64,000 nucleotides of DNA, from positions 124,001 through 188,000 of the forward strand of contig NZ_PVTK01000007.1 in assembly GCF_003002925.1 (NCBI RefSeq). Direction: 5' to 3'. The translations under genes and the position numbers were made by a program. Positions 27,351 to 36,360 of the stretch are shown here, piece after piece (within the stretch, counting starts at the first letter, position 1; the number at the start of each line of letters is the position of its first letter). The DNA comes from Vreelandella songnenensis. GTDB lineage: Bacteria > Pseudomonadota > Gammaproteobacteria > Pseudomonadales > Halomonadaceae. The notes beneath the pieces are model-generated. The model was given only the letters and a program-made list of their open reading frames with translations, made no database searches and was not told the origin of the DNA.

Positions 27351-28922
27351 ATGACGCTCAAGAAAACCTTACTGGCTTCAATCATTGGGGCAACCGTTGC
27401 TGGCAGCGCTCTGCTTCCGCTGACCGCAAGTGCCGAAGCACTGCGTATCGGCTACTCCGCCGACCCGGAAACCCTGGATATCCATGAGCAGCTTTCTGGC
27501 GGCATGCTGCGCTTCTCCCACCTGGCCTTTGATCCGCTGGTTCGTTGGACAAAAGATTTCGATTTTGAACCGCGCCTGGCCACCGAGTGGGAGCAGACCG
27601 ACGACACCCATATCCGCATGACACTGCGTGAAGGCGTTACTTTCCATTCAGGTAACCCGTTCACCGCAAAGGACGTCGTGTGGACCATCGAGCGTCTGCA
27701 GGAGAGCCCCGATTACAAAGCCATTTTTGAGCCGATTGCCAGCGCCGAAGCCATCGACGACTACACGGTAGAAATCACCACTACCGAGCCCTACCCGCTG
27801 ATGCTGAACCTGGCGACCTACATCTTCCCGATGGACAGCGAGTTCTATACCGGCGAAACCGACAGCGGCAATGACAAGGCGGAAATCGTCAAAGCCGGCA
27901 ACTCCTTTGCCTCGCGCAATGTTTCCGGTACTGGCCCCTTCCGTCTGACCGATCGCCGCCAGGGCGTGCGTGTCGACTTCGAGCGCTTTGAAGATTACTG
28001 GGACACCGAAACGGAAGGCAACGTTTCCAGCATCGTGCTGACCCCGATCTCTGAAAACGCGTCACGCGTGGCGGCTCTGCTGTCCGGTGGCGTTGACTTC
28101 ATCGATGCCGTACCGCCCAACGATCTGGAGCGTATTCGCGAATCCGGTGATGTCGAGCTGATCGAAGTGCCCGGCACCCGCATCATTGGCTTCCAGCTCA
28201 ACCAGGAAAAGGTTGAAGCGTTCCAGGACGTACGCGTGCGTCAAGCCGTTGATCTTGCCATCAATCAGGAAGGCATTGCCGACCGCTTGATGCGTGGCTT
28301 CGCCACCCCGGCGGGTCAGTTCTCACCGGAAGGCTACTCCGGCCACAACCCGGATCTGGTGCCACGCTACGATCTCGAGCGTGCTCAGGAGCTGATGGCA
28401 GAAGCAGGCTATGAAGATGGCTTCACGGTCGACATGATCGCGCCCAACAACCGCTACGTTAACGATGCGCAGATCGCCCAGGCCGTTGCCAACATGCTGT
28501 CGCGCATCAACATCAAGGTGAATCTGCGCACCATGCCGCTGGCCCAGTACTGGCCGGAGTATGATACTCGTCAGTCGGATATCGCCATGCTTGGCTGGCA
28601 CTCGGATACCGAAGATAGCGCCAACTTCTTCCAATACCTCTCGTTCTGTATCGATGACGAAACCGGTGCCGGTCAATACAACTACGGTAACTACTGCAAC
28701 GAAGAGATTGATGCGCTGGTAACCGAAGCCGATAGCGTGACGGATCTTGAGCGGCGTAACGAAATGCTGCGCGAAGCCGAAGCCATGCTGTATGAAGACG
28801 TGGGCTTTGTCATGCTGCACTGGCAGAACCTGGCCTACGCTGCGGCTAACGGTGTCGATATCGAGCCGGTGGTCAATGCGATCGACTTCCCCTACCTGGG
28901 TGATCTTGTGATCAACCGCTAA
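27351..28922 (+). CDS. Peptide/dipeptide ABC transporter substrate-binding protein
   Basis: Periplasmic solute receptor (SBP_bac_5 family, DppA/OppA type) of 523 residues. The start MTLKKTLLASIIGATVAGSA gives a clear Sec signal cleaved near TASAEA. The mature protein begins LRIGYSADPETLDIHEQ, with FHSGNPFTAKDVVWTIERL near 95, the usual cluster-5 receptor segment. The longer open frame upstream to 27219 lacks a ribosome site and overlaps the likely promoter. Substrate is inferred as short peptides from the prolidase at the end of the cluster. A strong hairpin directly downstream probably sets a high receptor-to-permease ratio. Confidence 0.93.
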   Translation: MTLKKTLLASIIGATVAGSALLPLTASAEALRIGYSADPETLDIHEQLSGGMLRFSHLAFDPLVRWTKDFDFEPRLATEWEQTDDTHIRMTLREGVTFHSGNPFTAKDVVWTIERLQESPDYKAIFEPIASAEAIDDYTVEITTTEPYPLMLNLATYIFPMDSEFYTGETDSGNDKAEIVKAGNSFASRNVSGTGPFRLTDRRQGVRVDFERFEDYWDTETEGNVSSIVLTPISENASRVAALLSGGVDFIDAVPPNDLERIRESGDVELIEVPGTRIIGFQLNQEKVEAFQDVRVRQAVDLAINQEGIADRLMRGFATPAGQFSPEGYSGHNPDLVPRYDLERAQELMAEAGYEDGFTVDMIAPNNRYVNDAQIAQAVANMLSRINIKVNLRTMPLAQYWPEYDTRQSDIAMLGWHSDTEDSANFFQYLSFCIDDETGAGQYNYGNYCNEEIDALVTEADSVTDLERRNEMLREAEAMLYEDVGFVMLHWQNLAYAAANGVDIEPVVNAIDFPYLGDLVINR

Positions 28923-28958
28923 GTCTGCTGAACGCCCCTTAAGCGCTAAAGCAAGGAT

Positions 28959-28990
28959 GCTTCGCTCTCCAGGCAACTGGAGAGCGAAGC
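28959..28990 (+). promoter_or_regulatory. 14-bp stem-loop with GCAA tetraloop after the binding-protein gene
   Basis: GCTTCGCTCTCCAG (28959-28972) pairs perfectly with CTGGAGAGCGAAGC (28977-28990) across a GCAA (GNRA) loop, 37 bases after the receptor stop codon. No T-run follows, so it is more likely a 3'-end stabiliser or partial attenuator than a true terminator. Such hairpins between receptor and permease genes are known in other ABC operons (malE-malF). Confidence 0.75.
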
Positions 28991-29079
28991 ACTTGTCATG
29001 TCCAAAAGCAGCGGTAACGCGTTTAAAACACTTACCGATAGACCCTTTGTTAAACACTATTACATAGGTGGCGTACGCC

Positions 29080-30129
29080 ATGATTGCCTTTTTAATCAAG
29101 CGGCTGATGCACGCGGTATTGGTGATGTTCGTCATCAGCGTGCTGGCCTTCGCCATTCAGGACAACCTGGGTGACCCGATACAGCAGATGGTGGGCCAGT
29201 CGGTCCCGGAAAGTGAGCGCGAAGCCCTTCGCGAACGCTTGGGATTGAATGACTCCTTTCTGGTGCAGTATGGCCGCTTTGCCAAGAACGCGGTCCAGGG
29301 CGACTTCGGGTACTCATACTTCTATCGCGAACCCGCGCTTGGCGTAATTGCCCGCCATCTGCCGGCCACGCTCGAGCTTGTGTTCGCCGCGACGCTGATC
29401 ATTGTGCTGTTATCGGTACCCATCGGGGTCTACAGCGCGATCAAGCCCCGCGCGGTCCTTTCACGCTTTTTCATGGGCGCGTCGATCATCGGTATTTCCA
29501 TTCCGGTATTTCTGACCGCCATTGTGCTCATCCAGATATTCTCCATCGGCATTACCGTCTCCCTCTTTCCGGAAAGTACCGGTTGGGGCGCCTGGCTCAA
29601 TGGCCTGCTCTCGACTCAGGGCAACATGCCGTCCTTCGGGCGTGGCTATGACCTGGTGCACGTTGTCGGCCACTGGGACACCAATATGGCTTCCTGGGAC
29701 GGGCTCAAGCACCTGGTACTGCCGGCCATTTCGCTGGCCTCCATCATGCTGCCGCTGTTTATCCGCCTGATCCGCGCGGAAATGATGGAAGTACTGCAGT
29801 CTGAGTACGTCAAGTACGCCCGCGCCAAGGGCATTTCCATGCGCCGCGTCTACTTCGTGCATGCGCTGAAGAACACCATGCTGCCGGTCATTACCGTGGG
29901 TGGTGTGCAGATTGGCACCATGGTGGCCTACACCATCCTGACCGAGACCGTTTTCCAGTGGCCGGGCATGGGCCTGATGTTCCTGGATGCGATCAACCGT
30001 GCCGATATCCCGCTTATCGTGGCCTATCTAATGATTGTCGGCGTCATTTTCGTGGTGACCAACACCATCGTGGATCTGATCTACGGCTTTGTGAACCCCA
30101 CTGTAAAACTGACTGGTAAGCCCGCATGA
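29080..30129 (+). CDS. Peptide ABC transporter permease (DppB type)
   Basis: Inner-membrane permease of 349 residues with six predicted helices. The N-terminal MIAFLIKRLMHAVLVMFVIS is typical of DppB/OppB. The cytoplasmic EAA-type loop is YVKYARAKGISMRRVYFVHALKNTMLPVITV near residue 245, which docks the ATPases. ATG at 29080 follows AGGTGG at a suitable distance; an in-frame GTG at 29068 is less likely. It overlaps the next permease by ATGA. Confidence 0.93.
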   Translation: MIAFLIKRLMHAVLVMFVISVLAFAIQDNLGDPIQQMVGQSVPESEREALRERLGLNDSFLVQYGRFAKNAVQGDFGYSYFYREPALGVIARHLPATLELVFAATLIIVLLSVPIGVYSAIKPRAVLSRFFMGASIIGISIPVFLTAIVLIQIFSIGITVSLFPESTGWGAWLNGLLSTQGNMPSFGRGYDLVHVVGHWDTNMASWDGLKHLVLPAISLASIMLPLFIRLIRAEMMEVLQSEYVKYARAKGISMRRVYFVHALKNTMLPVITVGGVQIGTMVAYTILTETVFQWPGMGLMFLDAINRADIPLIVAYLMIVGVIFVVTNTIVDLIYGFVNPTVKLTGKPA

Positions 30130-31067
30130 CGATGACAACGAACAAGGCACCCAGCCGCCTGGATCGCTTTCGCGACTCCTTCGTGTGGTACAGCTTCAAG
30201 CGCGACCGCACCGCGCAGCTCTGCCTGGCCGTTTTTCTCTGCCTGGTAGTGGCCGCCTTCTCGGCACCCTTGCTGGCCCCGACAGACCCTTACGACCTAC
30301 GCCAGATCGATATCATGGCCTCGGAACTACCGCCTTTCTGGATCGATGGCGCCGATGAGCAGTACTCCCTGGGCACCGATGCCCAGGGTCGCGATCTGTG
30401 GTCGATCATTCTCTACGGCACCCGCGTGTCGCTATTGATCGGCTTTGGCGCGGTGATTCTCCAGGCGCTTCTAGGCGTGACCTTTGGCTTGATGGCGGGT
30501 TATCTGGGCGGGCGCGTGGATGCCTTCCTGATGCGCCTGGCGGATATCCAGCTCTCGTTCTCGACGCTGATGGTGGCCATCGTCGTCGGTGCCGTGGTCA
30601 AGGCGACCCTCGGCGGCGCATTCTACAGCCAGTACGCCGTGCTCATGCTGGTGCTGATCATCGGCCTGGCCGAGTGGCCGCAGTATGCGCGTACCGTGCG
30701 CGCCTCGGTTCTCGCCGAAAGGAGCAAGGAGTACGTGGATGCCGCCCGGGTCATGGGCCTGCGCAGCAAGCGGATCATGTTCCGCCACGTGCTGCCCAAT
30801 ACGCTTTCGCCGATTTTTGTCATCTCCACGGTGCAGATTGCCAACGCGATCATTTCTGAAGCGGCGCTTTCGTTTCTGGGTCTGGGTATGCCGGAAACCC
30901 ATCCGTCACTGGGTTCGTTGATCAAGGCAGGGTTTGACTACATTCAGTCAGGCTCCTGGTGGATCACGCTGATCCCCGGTGCGGTACTGGTGGTGCTGGT
31001 GCTGTCTATCAATCTCCTGGGCGACTGGCTGCGCGATGTCATGAACCCACGACTCTACAAAGGCTGA
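30126..31067 (+). CDS. Peptide ABC transporter permease (DppC type)
   Basis: Second permease of the importer, 313 residues, six membrane segments. FSAPLLAPTDPYDLRQIDIMA near 40 and SLGTDAQGRDLWSIILYGTR near 80 are DppC/OppC hallmarks; the coupling loop is SKEYVDAARVMGLRSKRIMFRHVLPNTLSPI near 200. Coupled by ATGA to the DppB-type gene. An N-terminal cytoplasmic extension (about 25 residues) precedes the first helix, as is usual for this subunit. Confidence 0.94.
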   Translation: MTMTTNKAPSRLDRFRDSFVWYSFKRDRTAQLCLAVFLCLVVAAFSAPLLAPTDPYDLRQIDIMASELPPFWIDGADEQYSLGTDAQGRDLWSIILYGTRVSLLIGFGAVILQALLGVTFGLMAGYLGGRVDAFLMRLADIQLSFSTLMVAIVVGAVVKATLGGAFYSQYAVLMLVLIIGLAEWPQYARTVRASVLAERSKEYVDAARVMGLRSKRIMFRHVLPNTLSPIFVISTVQIANAIISEAALSFLGLGMPETHPSLGSLIKAGFDYIQSGSWWITLIPGAVLVVLVLSINLLGDWLRDVMNPRLYKG

Positions 31068-31074
31068 GGACACC

Positions 31075-32091
31075 ATGGCATTACTCGAAGTTTCCCAGTT
31101 GGATGTACGCTTCGCCCTGCGCCAGGGCGAAGTCAAGGCCATACGCGATGTGAGCTTTACCCTCGAGCGCGGCGAGCGCCTGGGGATCGTTGGCGAGTCC
31201 GGTGCGGGTAAATCCGTCGCGGCCTTTTCGCTTCTGAACCTGATTTCCAAGCCAGGCTTCATTGCCGGGGGCAGCATCCGCTTTGAAGGTCAGACGCTGA
31301 ACACCATGTCCGAGCGCGGTCTGCGGAAAATTCGCGGCAACCGCATCTCGATGATCTTTCAGGATCCGATGATGACCCTGAATCCGGTGCTCTCCATCGG
31401 CGAGCAGATGGTCGAGTGCCTGAAGGCGCACCGACGCATCTCCTCGCGGGAGGCGCGCGCCATTGCGCTGGACAAGCTGCGTCAGGTGCAGATTCCCTCG
31501 CCGGAAAAGCGTCTGGACCAGTACCCCCACGAGCTCTCCGGCGGGATGCGTCAGCGCATCATCATCGCCATCGCCCTGCTGCTCGACCCGGACATCATCA
31601 TTGCCGATGAGCCAACCACCGCACTGGATGTCACCATTCAGGCGGAGATCATGGCGCTGCTGCTGGACCTGTGTGAGCAGCACAACGTCGGCCTGATCCT
31701 GATCACCCATGACCTTGGCGTGGTAAGCCAGGTGACCCAGCGCATGCTGGTCATGTACGCCGGCCGGGTGATCGAACAGGGCCCGACGCGGGAGATCATC
31801 AACGACCCTCAGCACCCCTATACTCAAGGGCTGATCAACGCCCTGCCCCAGATGGCAACACCGGGCGAGAAGCTCAACCAGATTCGCGGCAGCATGCCGT
31901 CGCTTTCCAATCTGCCGAGCGGCTGCGCCTTCCATCCGCGCTGCGACTTCATCAAACGCGCCGATGGGCAGACGCGTCCTGCCTGCGTCGAGCAGGTGCC
32001 CGGTTTCGTACAGACCGGTAACTGTCAGGTGGCCTGCCACATGGTGGCGGAGCTGCTGGAAGATCGTCGCTTGAAGGAGGAGAGCCAATGA
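31075..32091 (+). CDS. Peptide ABC transporter ATP-binding protein (DppD type)
   Basis: ATPase subunit of 338 residues. Walker A is GESGAGKS near 41, the signature ELSGGMRQRI near 157 and Walker B IIIADEPTTALDV near 178, with the H-loop in LILITHDLGVV. The C-terminal oligopeptide extension (LPSGCAFHPRCDF with Cys residues, near 285) is typical of DppD/OppD and may bind an iron-sulfur cluster, as reported for some homologues. Overlaps the next ATPase gene by ATGA, with AAGGAGG inside its own 3' end serving as ribosome site. Confidence 0.95.
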   Translation: MALLEVSQLDVRFALRQGEVKAIRDVSFTLERGERLGIVGESGAGKSVAAFSLLNLISKPGFIAGGSIRFEGQTLNTMSERGLRKIRGNRISMIFQDPMMTLNPVLSIGEQMVECLKAHRRISSREARAIALDKLRQVQIPSPEKRLDQYPHELSGGMRQRIIIAIALLLDPDIIIADEPTTALDVTIQAEIMALLLDLCEQHNVGLILITHDLGVVSQVTQRMLVMYAGRVIEQGPTREIINDPQHPYTQGLINALPQMATPGEKLNQIRGSMPSLSNLPSGCAFHPRCDFIKRADGQTRPACVEQVPGFVQTGNCQVACHMVAELLEDRRLKEESQ

Positions 32092-33155
32092 GTGCCCAGG
32101 CAAGTGCGGCGGCCGTGAATCATATTCCCGCTGAAAACGTTGAAACCGCCACCCCGCTGCTGCAGATTCGTGATCTGAAAAAGCGCTTCTCGCTCTCCGG
32201 TGATTTTCTCGAGCAGCTGCGTTTCAAGGGCGGCAAGCTTGTTCGCCACCAGGAGCACGTGCATGCCATCAACGGCGTAAACCTGGACATCAGCCGCGGC
32301 GAAGCCCTGTGCGTGGTGGGCGAATCCGGTTGCGGCAAGTCCACCGTGGCGCGCACGGTCATGGGGCTTTTGAGCCCTTCCGAGGGCGAGATCCACTACG
32401 ACGGCCAGCGGATCGACAACTTGAGTTCGCGCCAGCTGCTGCCCTATCGCAAGCGCATGCAGATGATCTTCCAGAACCCTTACGCGTCGCTGAACCCGCG
32501 CATGACCATTCAGCAGACCCTGGAAGAGCCGCTGCGCCTGCACCACCCCAAGTGGAACCGCCAGCAGATTGCCGACAAGGTCGAAGAGGTAATGCGCTCG
32601 GTAGGTATCGACCCGGACTGGGGCAAGCGCTTTGGCCATGAGTTTTCCGGCGGCCAGCGTCAACGTATCGCCATTGCCCGGGCCCTTGCCGTGGACCCGG
32701 AGTTTATCGTGGCCGATGAGCCCATCTCGGCACTGGATGTCTCCATCCAGGCGCAGGTACTCAACCTGCTCATGGAAGCCCAGCACGCGCGTAACCTGAC
32801 CTATCTGTTCATCACCCACGACCTGGCCGTGGTCGAGCACTTCGGTACCCGAGTGGCGGTAATGTACCTGGGTACGGTGTGTGAAATAGCCACCACGGCC
32901 ACGCTGTTTGCCAAGCCGCGTCACCCCTATACCCAGGCGCTGCTCTCCTCCATTCCACGTCTGGAAGATGACCGCCCGCAGCATATCCGGCTGGAAGGCG
33001 AAGTGCCGACACCGGTACACCTGCCCAGTGGCTGCGTGTTCCACGGCCGCTGCCCGTATGCCAATGCGCGCTGCCGCCAGGAGATCCCGCTGTTACAGAT
33101 GCAGAATGACGGCACTCGCGTTGCGTGCCACGCTGTTGAAGAAGGCCGCTTATGA
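32088..33155 (+). CDS. Peptide ABC transporter ATP-binding protein (DppF type)
   Basis: Second ATPase, 355 residues. Walker A GESGCGKS near 80, signature EFSGGQRQRI near 183, Walker B FIVADEPISALDV near 204, and the Cys-bearing C-terminal LPSGCVFHGRCPY near 306. An insertion before Walker A (FSLSGDFLEQLRFKGGKL) is common in DppF-type subunits. With the preceding four genes it makes a complete heteromeric importer. The LysR gene follows after 49 bases. Confidence 0.95.
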   Translation: MSAQASAAAVNHIPAENVETATPLLQIRDLKKRFSLSGDFLEQLRFKGGKLVRHQEHVHAINGVNLDISRGEALCVVGESGCGKSTVARTVMGLLSPSEGEIHYDGQRIDNLSSRQLLPYRKRMQMIFQNPYASLNPRMTIQQTLEEPLRLHHPKWNRQQIADKVEEVMRSVGIDPDWGKRFGHEFSGGQRQRIAIARALAVDPEFIVADEPISALDVSIQAQVLNLLMEAQHARNLTYLFITHDLAVVEHFGTRVAVMYLGTVCEIATTATLFAKPRHPYTQALLSSIPRLEDDRPQHIRLEGEVPTPVHLPSGCVFHGRCPYANARCRQEIPLLQMQNDGTRVACHAVEEGRL

Positions 33156-33204
33156 ATCGCGGCGCTTCAGGTGCGAGGCACGCCACATCACTGCGAGGTA
33201 AGGC

Positions 33205-34134
33205 ATGGAAATTCGCTGGCTAGAAGACTTTATCGCCCTGGCCAGAACTCGGCATTTTTCACGCGCAGCAGATGATCAACACGTTACCCAGCCTACCTTC
33301 TCTCGGCGCATCAAGCTTCTGGAAGAGGAAATGGGGGTAACGTTGATCAATCGCCAGACGCTACCGCTTTCACTGACCCCGGCCGGCGAGGAGTTTCTCA
33401 CCCTGTGCGAGCAGGTCACCGACCGGGTACGACTGACCCGCGAGCGTCTGCGTGAAATCAGTGCAGGCCAGCAGCGGCGTATCATGGTCGCCGCGCCGCA
33501 AAGCCTGCTGGCCCATTTCCTGCCGGAGTGGCTCGCCTCCTCGGGTTGGGAAAACCGGGTACAGCCCTACTTGCGCGCTACCGGCTGGATCGCTCACGAC
33601 TACTTTCAGGCCCTGGCGCGCGCCGAATGCGACCTGGCCATCTGCTACTGGCCCGTAGGGCGCTGTGACCTGGATATTGATACCAGCGACTGCCATCACC
33701 GGGTAATTGGCCACGAACGGCTGATTCCCGTCACCGGCGTCACCGCCCAAGGGGAGCCCCACGCCGTGCTGCCCGGAACGCGCCAGCAGCCCACGCCCTG
33801 GCTTGCCTACCCCAAGCGCGGCCTGCTGGGCTCGGCCATCAAGGCGCATCTGGCAAGGCTTCCTCAGAGCACGCATTTGATTGCGCAGAGTGAAAACCTG
33901 TACGCCGCGGGTATAAAGGAGCTTTTGCTGCTGGGCTACGGCATGAGCTGGCTACCCGAGCGCTGTGTGTCAACGGAACTGGCCGAAGGCACGCTGGTGC
34001 GCGCCGGCGATAGCCGCTGGGACGTACCCATGGAGCTTCGCCTCTACCGCCATCAAAAGCAGCATCATGCCGAACTCGATGGCCTCTGGGGTGAGCTCCC
34101 CTCGTCGTCAAGCTATTCACGCAGTCAGTCATAA
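33205..34134 (+). CDS. LysR-family regulator in the peptide-uptake cluster
   Basis: A 309-residue LysR protein: helix-turn-helix at 1-60 (WLEDFIALARTRHFSRAAD, then VTQPTFSRRIKLLEE) and an effector domain from about 90. GAGGTAAGGC precedes the ATG. Its location inside a same-strand run of transporter genes and a dipeptidase suggests that it controls the cluster, perhaps in response to peptides or amino acids; this is inference from position only. Its Trp/Arg-rich effector domain (LPERCVSTELAEGTLV) gives no ligand clue. Confidence 0.9.
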   Translation: MEIRWLEDFIALARTRHFSRAADDQHVTQPTFSRRIKLLEEEMGVTLINRQTLPLSLTPAGEEFLTLCEQVTDRVRLTRERLREISAGQQRRIMVAAPQSLLAHFLPEWLASSGWENRVQPYLRATGWIAHDYFQALARAECDLAICYWPVGRCDLDIDTSDCHHRVIGHERLIPVTGVTAQGEPHAVLPGTRQQPTPWLAYPKRGLLGSAIKAHLARLPQSTHLIAQSENLYAAGIKELLLLGYGMSWLPERCVSTELAEGTLVRAGDSRWDVPMELRLYRHQKQHHAELDGLWGELPSSSSYSRSQS

Positions 34135-34167
34135 ACCGTCGATAAGACCGCCAACAGGACCCCCTGC

Positions 34168-35466
34168 ATGTCAGCAACCTTATTCAATCAGCAGCTTGAA
34201 CATATTGCCCACCTACAGCGCGAGTACGACGCGCTGCTGGCGCAGCACGGCTTTGATAGCCTGGCTATCTACAGCGGCCACGCCGCCATGCATTTTGCTG
34301 ATGACCACGCGGCTTCTTTTCAATCTTACGGGCATTTCATGCACTGGGTGGGGCTTGCGGACGTGCAGCACAGCTGGCTGGTCATCCAGCCCGGCAAACG
34401 GCCGCAGCTGCACCTCTATGCACCGGATGATTTCTGGCATCTCACGACTCAATTACCGGATGAGCCCTGGGTATCCGCACTGGATATTAAGCTTTGCACC
34501 CGCCGAACCACGCCATCACTTGATGGCAAGGCAGCGGTGATCGGTGACGTGGCCAGCCTGCCGCAAGACACGCAACAAGCGCTGAACGCCGAGCGCGCTC
34601 CTGATGCGCTGATGCGCAGCCTGGATGAGCTGCGCGTAACGAAAACACCTTATGAGATCGCCTGCCTGCGTGAAGCCAACCGCCTGGCCATGGCCGGCCA
34701 TCAGGCAGCCCAGGCCGCGTTCATTGGTGCTTCAGGAGAGCTGGATATCCAGCTTGCCTACCTGGCGGCCAGCCGTCAGCGTGAATCGCTGGTGCCCTAT
34801 CAAAATATCATTGGCCTCAACGAGCACGCCGGCGTATTGCACTACCAGCACTACGAACTGACCCCACCCAAGCAGCGCTTCAGCCTGCTGGTGGATGCCG
34901 GGCGACGTTTCAGAGGCTACTGCGCGGATATTACGCGTGCTTATGCTGGCGCTGACGCCCCTGAGGCGTTTGCGGAACTGGTCACAGCGCTGCACGGTTT
35001 GAAGGATGAGCTAGTCTACAGTATCGCGCCGGGAGTGGATTTTGTCGCTCTGCACGAACGCATGCATGAGCATCTGGCAGAAATACTGGTGGCTCACGAC
35101 CTCTTCAAGGGCACCCCGGAACAGGCGGTAACAGACGGGGTTACACGCGCCTTCTGTCCACATGGGCTTGGCCACCTGCTGGGGATTCAAGTTCACGATG
35201 TGGCGGGCCTTCGTCATCCGGATGGCTCGCCCGCGCCAGCACCACAAGACCACCCGGCCCTGCGCCTGACCCGCACACTACGCCCAGGCATGGTCGTAAC
35301 CATTGAGCCGGGGCTCTACTTCATTCCCATGCTTTTAGAGCCGCTGCGTGATAAAGCGCTGCCCGTTAACTGGGCGCTGATCGATGAGCTACTGCCCTGC
35401 GGCGGAATCCGCATCGAAGATAACGTACTGGTGACTGAAAGCGGTCACGATAACCTGACGCCCTGA
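34168..35466 (+). CDS. pepQ: Xaa-Pro dipeptidase (prolidase)
   Basis: Metallopeptidase that splits X-Pro dipeptides in the cytoplasm. At 432 residues it has the length of proteobacterial PepQ. The pita-bread dinuclear metal site is complete: Asp in LLVDAGRRF, Asp in CADITRAY, His in CPHGLGHLLG, Glu in VTIEPGLYF and Glu in GGIRIEDNV. The PepQ-specific N-terminal half includes FQSYGHFMHWVG. PepQ relatives in marine bacteria also hydrolyse organophosphates as a side activity. Clustered with a peptide importer and LysR regulator, it probably processes imported proline peptides, providing proline, which is useful as a compatible solute. Confidence 0.96.
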   Translation: MSATLFNQQLEHIAHLQREYDALLAQHGFDSLAIYSGHAAMHFADDHAASFQSYGHFMHWVGLADVQHSWLVIQPGKRPQLHLYAPDDFWHLTTQLPDEPWVSALDIKLCTRRTTPSLDGKAAVIGDVASLPQDTQQALNAERAPDALMRSLDELRVTKTPYEIACLREANRLAMAGHQAAQAAFIGASGELDIQLAYLAASRQRESLVPYQNIIGLNEHAGVLHYQHYELTPPKQRFSLLVDAGRRFRGYCADITRAYAGADAPEAFAELVTALHGLKDELVYSIAPGVDFVALHERMHEHLAEILVAHDLFKGTPEQAVTDGVTRAFCPHGLGHLLGIQVHDVAGLRHPDGSPAPAPQDHPALRLTRTLRPGMVVTIEPGLYFIPMLLEPLRDKALPVNWALIDELLPCGGIRIEDNVLVTESGHDNLTP

Positions 35467-35504
35467 GACGGCCCCCAGCCCGAATCGGGCTGGCTATTCA
35501 CCTA

Positions 35505-35532
35505 CAAAAACACCCGGCGCAAGGCCGGGTGT
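35505..35532 (-). terminator. Terminator after ompW-like gene
   Basis: ACACCCGGC (35510-35518) pairs with GCCGGGTGT (35524-35532) around a 5-base loop; on the minus strand TTTTTG follows. It ends the OmpW-type gene whose stop is at 35559. A second hairpin (35475-35482 with 35486-35493, loop AAT) just after pepQ has no T-run and may slow converging transcription. Confidence 0.85.
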
Positions 35533-35558
35533 TGAGTAACTCTTCTACTGGTTGACGC

Positions 35559-36167
35559 TTAGAAGCGCAGTGTAACACCGCCACCCACTGTCAGCGGATC
35601 CATATCCACTTTACCGACGGTATCACCACCAGTGCGGATATCGGAGCTGACGTCTGCATAGCTTGCAAAGCTGTTCAGCGATACGTTGTCAGTAACCGCC
35701 AGATCAACACCTACCTGACCGATGGCACCATAGCTTGCCTTGACATCAACGTCGCTCGGCTCGCCGGAGAAACGCGTGTAGTTCAAGCCAGCACCTACAT
35801 AGGGCTGAACACGTGAATCCATGCCACCCAGCGGATAGTAGTTCACCAGCAGGTTGACCGGCAGACGATCGATGCTGCCAATACCGCCAGCAAGATCGGT
35901 ATTCAGTTCGTGTTCAAACTTCTCGGAACTGTTCAGCTCGAGGCCAACTTTATCAGTGAACAGGTAACCGGCGCCGAAAGTGAAGCCGCTTTCGTTTTGA
36001 ACGTTGAGCGAGTCGCCTGCGATATTGCCATTGCCTGAACCGGTATCGGTCTTGGCGTAGCCACCACGAACGAATGCATCACCCGCGTTATAGGCTAGCG
36101 CTGCCTGGCTTGCCAGCACAAAGCCAGCAGTCATCACAGCGGCAGAAATCAATTTTACGTTGCGCAT
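35559..36167 (-). CDS. OmpW-family outer-membrane protein
   Basis: Small eight-stranded outer-membrane barrel of 202 residues. The Sec signal MRNVKLISAAVMTAGFVLAS ends at QAALAYN. AGDAFVRGGYAKTDTGSG is the family N-terminal strand; GFTFGAGYLFTDKVGLEL and PYVGAGLNYTRFSGE follow, and the chain ends in Phe (GGGVTLRF), the outer-membrane insertion signal. OmpW proteins pass small hydrophobic molecules and respond to osmotic or oxidative change. GAGG precedes the start. It is a single-gene transcript with its own terminator. Confidence 0.95.
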   Translation of the reverse strand: MRNVKLISAAVMTAGFVLASQAALAYNAGDAFVRGGYAKTDTGSGNGNIAGDSLNVQNESGFTFGAGYLFTDKVGLELNSSEKFEHELNTDLAGGIGSIDRLPVNLLVNYYPLGGMDSRVQPYVGAGLNYTRFSGEPSDVDVKASYGAIGQVGVDLAVTDNVSLNSFASYADVSSDIRTGGDTVGKVDMDPLTVGGGVTLRF

Positions 36168-36221
36168 ATGTCAATCCTCTTTGCTTTTTAGCTGGGACAA
36201 GCGCCGGACAACCGGCTTACC

Positions 36222-36255
36222 TATACAATGTATACTATTCGAACACTGTTTCCAA
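36222..36255 (-). promoter_or_regulatory. Possible ompW promoter with overlapping inverted repeat
   Basis: On the minus strand TTGGAA (36255-36250) and TACATT (36232-36227) are 17 bases apart, a fair sigma-70 arrangement about 60 bases before the start codon. TATACA-A-TGTATA (36222-36234) is a 6-bp inverted repeat overlapping the -10 region, so a repressor site is possible. Confidence 0.3.
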
Positions 36256-36310
36256 ATATTTTGTTGTTTTTTTGTTATAGGTTTGTACAGGATCAACTTT
36301 TATCAAGCAT

Positions 36311-36335
36311 AAAAAAAGACCTCCCGAAGGAGGCC
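36311..36335 (-). terminator. Orphan minus-strand terminator
   Basis: GACCTCC (36318-36324) and GGAGGCC (36329-36335) fold around CGAA with one mismatch; on the minus strand a run of seven T follows. No minus-strand gene lies upstream before 40202, so it must end an unrecognised transcript, perhaps a small RNA from 36340-36660. On the plus strand there is no T-run after the stem. Confidence 0.65.
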
Positions 36336-36360
36336 TAGGTGGAGCACGCCAGCTCACTCT

